NCBI GenBank assembly: GCA_038030265.1
Contig: CM075943.1
Location: 29,636,001-29,700,000 of the forward strand
Length of the DNA stretch: 64,000 bases
Origin: Corythucha ciliata
Taxonomy: Eukaryota > Arthropoda > Insecta > Hemiptera > Tingidae
Reading direction: 5' to 3'
The notes under the pieces were generated by a model. That model was given only the letters and a program-made list of their open reading frames with translations. It did not search any database and was not told where the DNA came from. Position numbers and translations under genes: made by a program. How positions within the stretch are numbered: the stretch's first letter is position 1; each line of letters begins with the position of its first letter. Shown here one piece after another: positions 60,501 to 64,000 of the stretch.

Positions 60501-63500
60501 TAAAGTCGCCTGCGGTAAGTTTAACTTGTTTTTCGTGTATGTAACAGACTTGAATGAGGTCCTATGATGATTGTAACTAACATGAGCACAGGTTATGACG
60601 CTCTTCTTTTGGGTTGTGCCGTTTCTAAAGGGGCTCGCCCCTGCCGAGGTTGAATCGCAGCTGTGGGGGTCACACACAGAGTAAACTCGATTACTCAAAT
60701 TGGGAAAAAACTCGTTTTTTTTTCATACCCTCGGGAAGGTCTGAGTCCAGGGCGGAACTGTTTTTTTTTCGAAAACGGTTAATCCTCTAGCAGGGGAGAT
60801 TTATATTCCATTCTTCCCCCGTGAAGGGGTCGCGAGGTAACAGAAACAGCGGGCTCAATCGTCACACTTGCCCGGGGAATTTTTAGAGGGTACGGCGTTG
60901 AGCCCGGTGGCATCACCTCGTCGCCGGCAATTTTAGTGAGATGGCTGCGGCGTTTTTCGTTCACACGATAAAACGTAACTCAATTCAGACTAATCTCAGT
61001 CTCGGCAGGGGCACTTTTTTGAAATCTAACCTATAGGGAGTGTTTAAACTTGTATTGTGATTGAGCTGGAATTTTACCTTCCGGCTTATATTTCTGAGGG
61101 CTCTTTACAAATTATGTTTTCTCCTTTTTACCCAACGCTTTGTTGAAGAAAAAAATTTACTCTTCCTGTTGTTTTACAGAAACTGTAACGAAGACAGGCC
61201 TTGTCTTGTTATGTGGTGAAATAACCTCAAAAGCAGTTGTTGACTACCAAAAGGTTGTACGTGAGACCATCAAACACATTGGTTATGACGACTCTTCAAA
61301 AGGTACGTGTCGCAATGTAATTTTTTTTTCGCTGGATCTTACTGTGCAAAAGCTCCGTGAAGAAAAGCTCCGAAACTCTTTTCGACATTCCAATTTTATT
61401 TTCTTAAAATCGGTTACAAAGGGTTCGATTACCGGACATGCAGCGTACTACTTGCCATGGGCCAACAGTCCCCACTCATATCCAAAGGTATTCATAATGG
61501 CCGCGTCGAGCAAGATATTGGAGCTGGGGATCAGGTTAGGACTATTTTATTTTCTACAGGGAATATTTTCATTGGGAAATAATTTTTTTGTCCTTCGTGA
61601 ATCGATGAACTGGGTTCTATTGTCTTAACGGGATATTAAATCGCACATTCCTTAGATCTACCAGTGGGTGTCCGTTTTCGTAATTTTACGTTTGGGCGCC
61701 ACCGACTTGACCGGTTGGTTATCGCTGGTAAATGAGTCATAGATGTGCTAAATGAATATACCTGTAGCTTTATTGGGTACAATTTTTACAAAAAAGCATG
61801 TTTTTGTAACTCCAACCCGAGATACGGACAGCTTAGCCTCTTCTTTTGCGAGATTTTAAGTTTATAATAATCGACTCAAGAGAGAAAAATAAGTTAATTG
61901 GTGTTAGGTTTCGACCACAGGACTTGCAGCGTCCTCCTTGCTCTGGACGAACAATCACCCAACATTGCAGCAGGAGTTCATCACAATAGAATGCCGGAAG
62001 ACGTGGGAGCCGGTGATCAGGTATTTCGCTATTTTTGAAAGTGTGCCACCTTGCTTTTTCACTTTGATTACTCTTTTTCTGAGTTCGCTCTTCTGATTTT
62101 GTTTCTTCCCTTTCTTAACTTGCTTGATCTGCTCGGGATTTCTTTTTACAAAAATTCTTCTTGTTTATCTATAAAGTCCTAGATTGCTGTCACAAACTCA
62201 ATCAGTCCGTCTCCCTTGGGTATTTTTAGGTGCTAACTAAGCTACTCATGAAACCACCTTGGTCAACTATTTATTATAATATTGCGTCATTCACATCAAT
62301 GGGTTAGTTGATTGGGGAGGGCGGGACGACGCCTATAAAAATCGTGTATAAAACATTATTTTTTTTGTTCTACATAGTCAAATTTGTTCAAGGGTTCGTT
62401 GTAATCAAATTTTTTATGTACATTGAACGACTATGCCGTTGTACCGTAGGATCATTATTCATTTCGAGGGTCAGCACTCCGTTGTTCCTTTGAGGCTTCA
62501 GAACCCAAACACGAGTCAATTAGGAGCTTGTGCAAAAAAACCAACCGAAAGTTTCCGCGTCTGTTGTACGAAAATTGTATGGTGATGCTCTTGCTTTTTT
62601 TCCTTGACTCTTCTATTTTGTTCAACTTTTGTTGGCGCCGTGCCTAGGGTCTTTTTTGCGTAGTTTTAGCCTTCATAAATCAATTTGGAGGCAATTCAAT
62701 CCCAATTAACAACCTATCCACCCGTTGTGTGGTAGAGAAAGCGTCTGTAACTTAGTTTTCGTACAATAAAAGTTTGAAGCACAGTGTTATCCACTTTTTT
62801 TCTCTGGTTTATATTAGGGTTTTCTTTTTCCTTTTCTCGCAAAAGGTGGAGGAATTTTAACGTTTTCGTTCGGTTAATTGTTGGATAGAGGGTTAGGGGC
62901 TGAGCAATGGTTTTCCTAAACAAACCGAAATAAGGGGTATTCATGCTCAGAAATTTAAAATATTATGATATCGATGTAAACCCTGTTTTTGTTTTTTTTT
63001 TTCTGTTTCTATGGACTACGCCCATTCGGAATTTAGCATACCTAAATAATAAATACTGGTTTAATAATGGTTTAACATTTCTCGTGAATACCCCTATATT
63101 TTCAATATTTCCGTGGTTTTATTTTTCAAGATTTATTGGCCCGAACATTCTTTATCTCGTTGTCCATAATAATTTTTATAGTATTTTCCAAGTTACTTTG
63201 TTATTGAACTGACTGTAATCTGCATGTTTACAGACATAACATTAAGGAGTTATTGCATAAGAGTTTGACGCTTAACGTTTACGGTTATGTAACGTCACCT
63301 TAGCGTAACCGGGTGTGCTCGCTTAATTAATTTCCTTACCCCTTCTTCCAATTAATTAGAAGGATAAAGTGTGCTTCGTGGTTACTAAACTGTTTTTGAT
63401 GAGCATGATAAGCAATGAAGGCAAAGAAAAGAAAGATCTTTTGATTGGTCTGCTATTCAAGCATGATAGGATTCTTATTGCACTGATAAAAAATACATTC

Positions 63501-64000
63501 TTAAATACTTCTTTTTTTTACTAACCGACATGGAATATTTTTCATTTATTTGTGGTTTGTGCTTTGTTCTAACATTTGTTATTATTAATCTTCAGGGTCT
63601 GATGTTCGGTTATGCGACCAATGAAACTGAAGAGTGTATGCCACTGACAGTCGTACTTGCGCACAAATTGAACGAAAAACTATCGGAGCTAAGACGAAAC
63701 GGGGAATTCTGGTGGGCTCGTCCCGATACGAAAACACAAGTAATTTTGATCTATTGCGCTGCCCCTACGATTTGTTTGTATGAACTCTTTTTGTTTTGTC
63801 GTTTCAAAAGGTGACCTGCGAATACAGATTCGTATCAGGAGCTTGCATTCCCGTCCGTGTTCACACTGTCGTTGTATCAACGCAGCACTCGGAGAAAATC
63901 TCATTGCATGACTTGAGAGAGGCCGTCAGAGAGAAAGTGATTCACTCTGTTATTCCTGACAAATATTTGGACGCAAACACCGTTGTTCACATCAATCCTT
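51571..64000 (+). CDS. MAT2A-like (Sam-S): S-adenosylmethionine synthetase (methionine adenosyltransferase), 5' part
   Basis: The enzyme makes S-adenosylmethionine from methionine and ATP in the cytosol, supplying methyl groups for nearly all methylation. Exons: 51571-51685, 60437-60514, 61180-61302, then either 61422-61534 or 61908-62020, then 63596-63739, and 63811 to beyond the window. Introns are GT-AG: 8,751 bp, 665 bp, 119 bp (to 4a), 373 bp (4a to 4b), 1,575 bp and 71 bp. Motifs: [20 protein letters not shown] (His37, Asp39 region), [25 protein letters not shown] then [34 protein letters not shown], and [15 protein letters not shown], all at family spacing. The start is ATG 51571, since a splice acceptor precedes it and the N-terminus is rich in Asn and Gly as in insect Sam-S. 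The catalytic C-terminal third lies right of the window. Exon 4 is duplicated (see separate entries). Confidence 0.96.
52505..54377. mobile_element. Large TIR / fold-back element in MAT intron 1
   Basis: Ends GGGGAGTGTCACTGTCAGTA and its inverse (TACTGACACTCCCC region ending 54377) extend inward through GTCCGGCGCCGATT / AATCGGCGTCGGAC. The arms are inverted for several hundred bases with gaps (for example GTCGGAATTTCAAAATGTTG with its inverse near 54215-54240). No transposase was recognised in the 126-codon frame at 52807-53187. Confidence 0.75.
53344..53493. mobile_element. Nested hairpin MITE, 150 bp
   Basis: AGGTCTATTCGTTTGTCGTC at the left and GACGACAAACGAATAGACCT at the right are exact inverses. 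The centre is non-coding. Confidence 0.85.
54378..54724. other. Intron sequence, nothing recognised
   Basis: Part of the first MAT coding intron; no gene or clear repeat noticed. Confidence 0.4.
55021..56130 (+). mobile_element. Repeat R1, copy 2 (without SINE)
   Basis: Reverse complement of 15801-17210 apart from the SINE. It contains the GTTCCGACAGCAGCCTGTCG TIR unit (55022-55420) and a B-box-like GGGTTCGAATCC near 55505. It also has an 88-codon open frame at 55653-55919 (GGCAATTGCAGCAACAGCC region) and a (TA)n stretch near 55983-56003 at the position where copy 1 carries the SINE. It lies inside a fold-back in MAT intron 1. Confidence 0.85.
56890..57024. mobile_element. MITE family M2, copy 3 (inverted)
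   Basis: Ends GGCCCGTTCACAAGCTTT and AGAGCTTGTGAACGGGGTC, with the centre TGCTTCATTTTTCGAGGGAA, i.e. the inverse of the other two copies. Confidence 0.85.
57676..58997. repeat. Intron stretch with a family-B-like array
   Basis: At 58060-58440 loose units of AATTTCGCGGGTTT and AGCCAATTTTCGCGGG occur; flanking parts (57676-58060 and 58450-58997) hold nothing I recognise. The overlapping open frames at 58001-58446 and 58525-58743 follow the repeat and are not convincing genes. Confidence 0.5.
58998..59155. mobile_element. MITE family M1, copy 3
   Basis: TAGGGGTATTCATGC to TTTCATGAATACCCCTA with TA on both sides; the interior is the reverse complement of the copy at 11706-11868. Confidence 0.85.
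59156..60436. other. Intron sequence, nothing recognised
   Basis: End of the first MAT coding intron. It has poly-G near 59460-59469, poly-C near 60103-60112 and no recognised protein. A T-rich tract precedes the exon 2 acceptor at 60436. Confidence 0.5.
61422..61534 (+). CDS. MAT alternative exon 4a
   Basis: The 113-nt exon runs from acceptor ...TTACAAAG at 61421 to donor GTTAGG at 61535. Read in the phase left by exon 3 it encodes [18 protein letters not shown] followed by [20 protein letters not shown]. It has no stop. The same 38 residues are encoded in a different version by 61908-62020 (24 of 38 identical). The acceptor's pyrimidine tract (TTTTATTTTCTT) lies about 20 bases upstream, and the donor is weaker than consensus. 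A long open frame in another phase (61140-61628) overlaps it but is not the MAT frame. Confidence 0.88.
61908..62020 (+). CDS. MAT alternative exon 4b
   Basis: The 113-nt exon runs from acceptor TTGGTGTTAG (ends 61907) to donor GTATTT at 62021. It encodes [18 protein letters not shown] then [20 protein letters not shown]. It has identical length and phases to exon 4a, so either fits between exons 3 and 5, while both together shift the frame by one base. The conserved GAGDQ end is the same in both; the variable positions lie in the middle. Confidence 0.92.
62934..63094. mobile_element. MITE family M1, copy 4 in MAT intron
   Basis: GGGGTATTCATGCTCAGAAA to CTCGTGAATACCCC, with the landmarks GATGTAAACCCTG and GAATTTAGCATA. 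More worn than the other copies. Confidence 0.8.

Noticed and set aside
61140..61628. 162-codon open frame as an alternative MAT product
   Set aside because: It covers exon 3 and then runs through the intron into exon 4a in a wrong phase; the conserved residues appear only in the spliced phase.

Overview
This is a stretch of AT-rich, repeat-laden animal nuclear DNA. Three conserved host genes with short GT-AG introns can be read from it: the 3' half of ZPR1 (plus strand, 1-1211), a complete RNASEH2A (minus strand, 40926-39570) and the 5' half of a methionine adenosyltransferase gene (MAT / S-adenosylmethionine synthetase, plus strand, from 51571 off the right edge). The protein sequences, the intron style and the transposon set suggest an arthropod, probably an insect. 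I cannot name the species. There is no bacterial, plasmid or phage content.

Layout. 1-1.2 kb: ZPR1 exons. 1.2-39.5 kb: about 38 kb without a recognisable host gene, filled with mobile-element debris. This holds three copies of one fold-back (long palindromic) family (2.3-4.3, 6.2-7.7, 9.4-10.1 kb) and a 29-bp minisatellite (10.65-11.07 kb). It also holds a lone LTR with primer-binding region (14.27 kb), several terminal-inverted-repeat MITE families, and a 1.4-kb repeat carrying a tRNA-derived SINE (15.8-17.2 kb). Further right are a Tc1/mariner-type element with arms of about 630 bp around a dead transposase (18.3-20.0 kb), three non-LTR reverse-transcriptase fragments, another palindrome (25.1-26.5 kb), an odd array of alternating 15-bp motifs (27.06-27.37 kb) and a decayed Ty3/gypsy element with its 3' LTR (27.4-30.8 kb). 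39.6-40.9 kb: RNASEH2A. 41.8-48.7 kb: a 6.9-kb composite insertion with hAT-like ends and a perfect 8-bp duplication inside an older MITE; it contains a 295-bp tandem repeat, a fold-back element and a dead tyrosine-recombinase gene. 51.6-64 kb: MAT, whose first coding intron is about 8.75 kb and full of repeats.

The observation I rate highest is in MAT. Two tandem versions of the fourth coding exon (61422-61534 and 61908-62020) have the same length (113 nt) and the same phases, and encode two different versions of the same 38 residues. Using both would shift the frame, so they look like mutually exclusive exons. From family knowledge, the exchanged segment covers the mobile loop that gates the MAT active site.

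The second theme is architecture. At least seven unrelated repeats share a giant palindromic form, several are nested in one another, and two degenerate minisatellite families of roughly 30 bp recur at many places in both orientations. The host genes themselves (ZPR1, RNASEH2A, MAT) are housekeeping genes with no obvious joint pathway; their neighbourhood is probably incidental.
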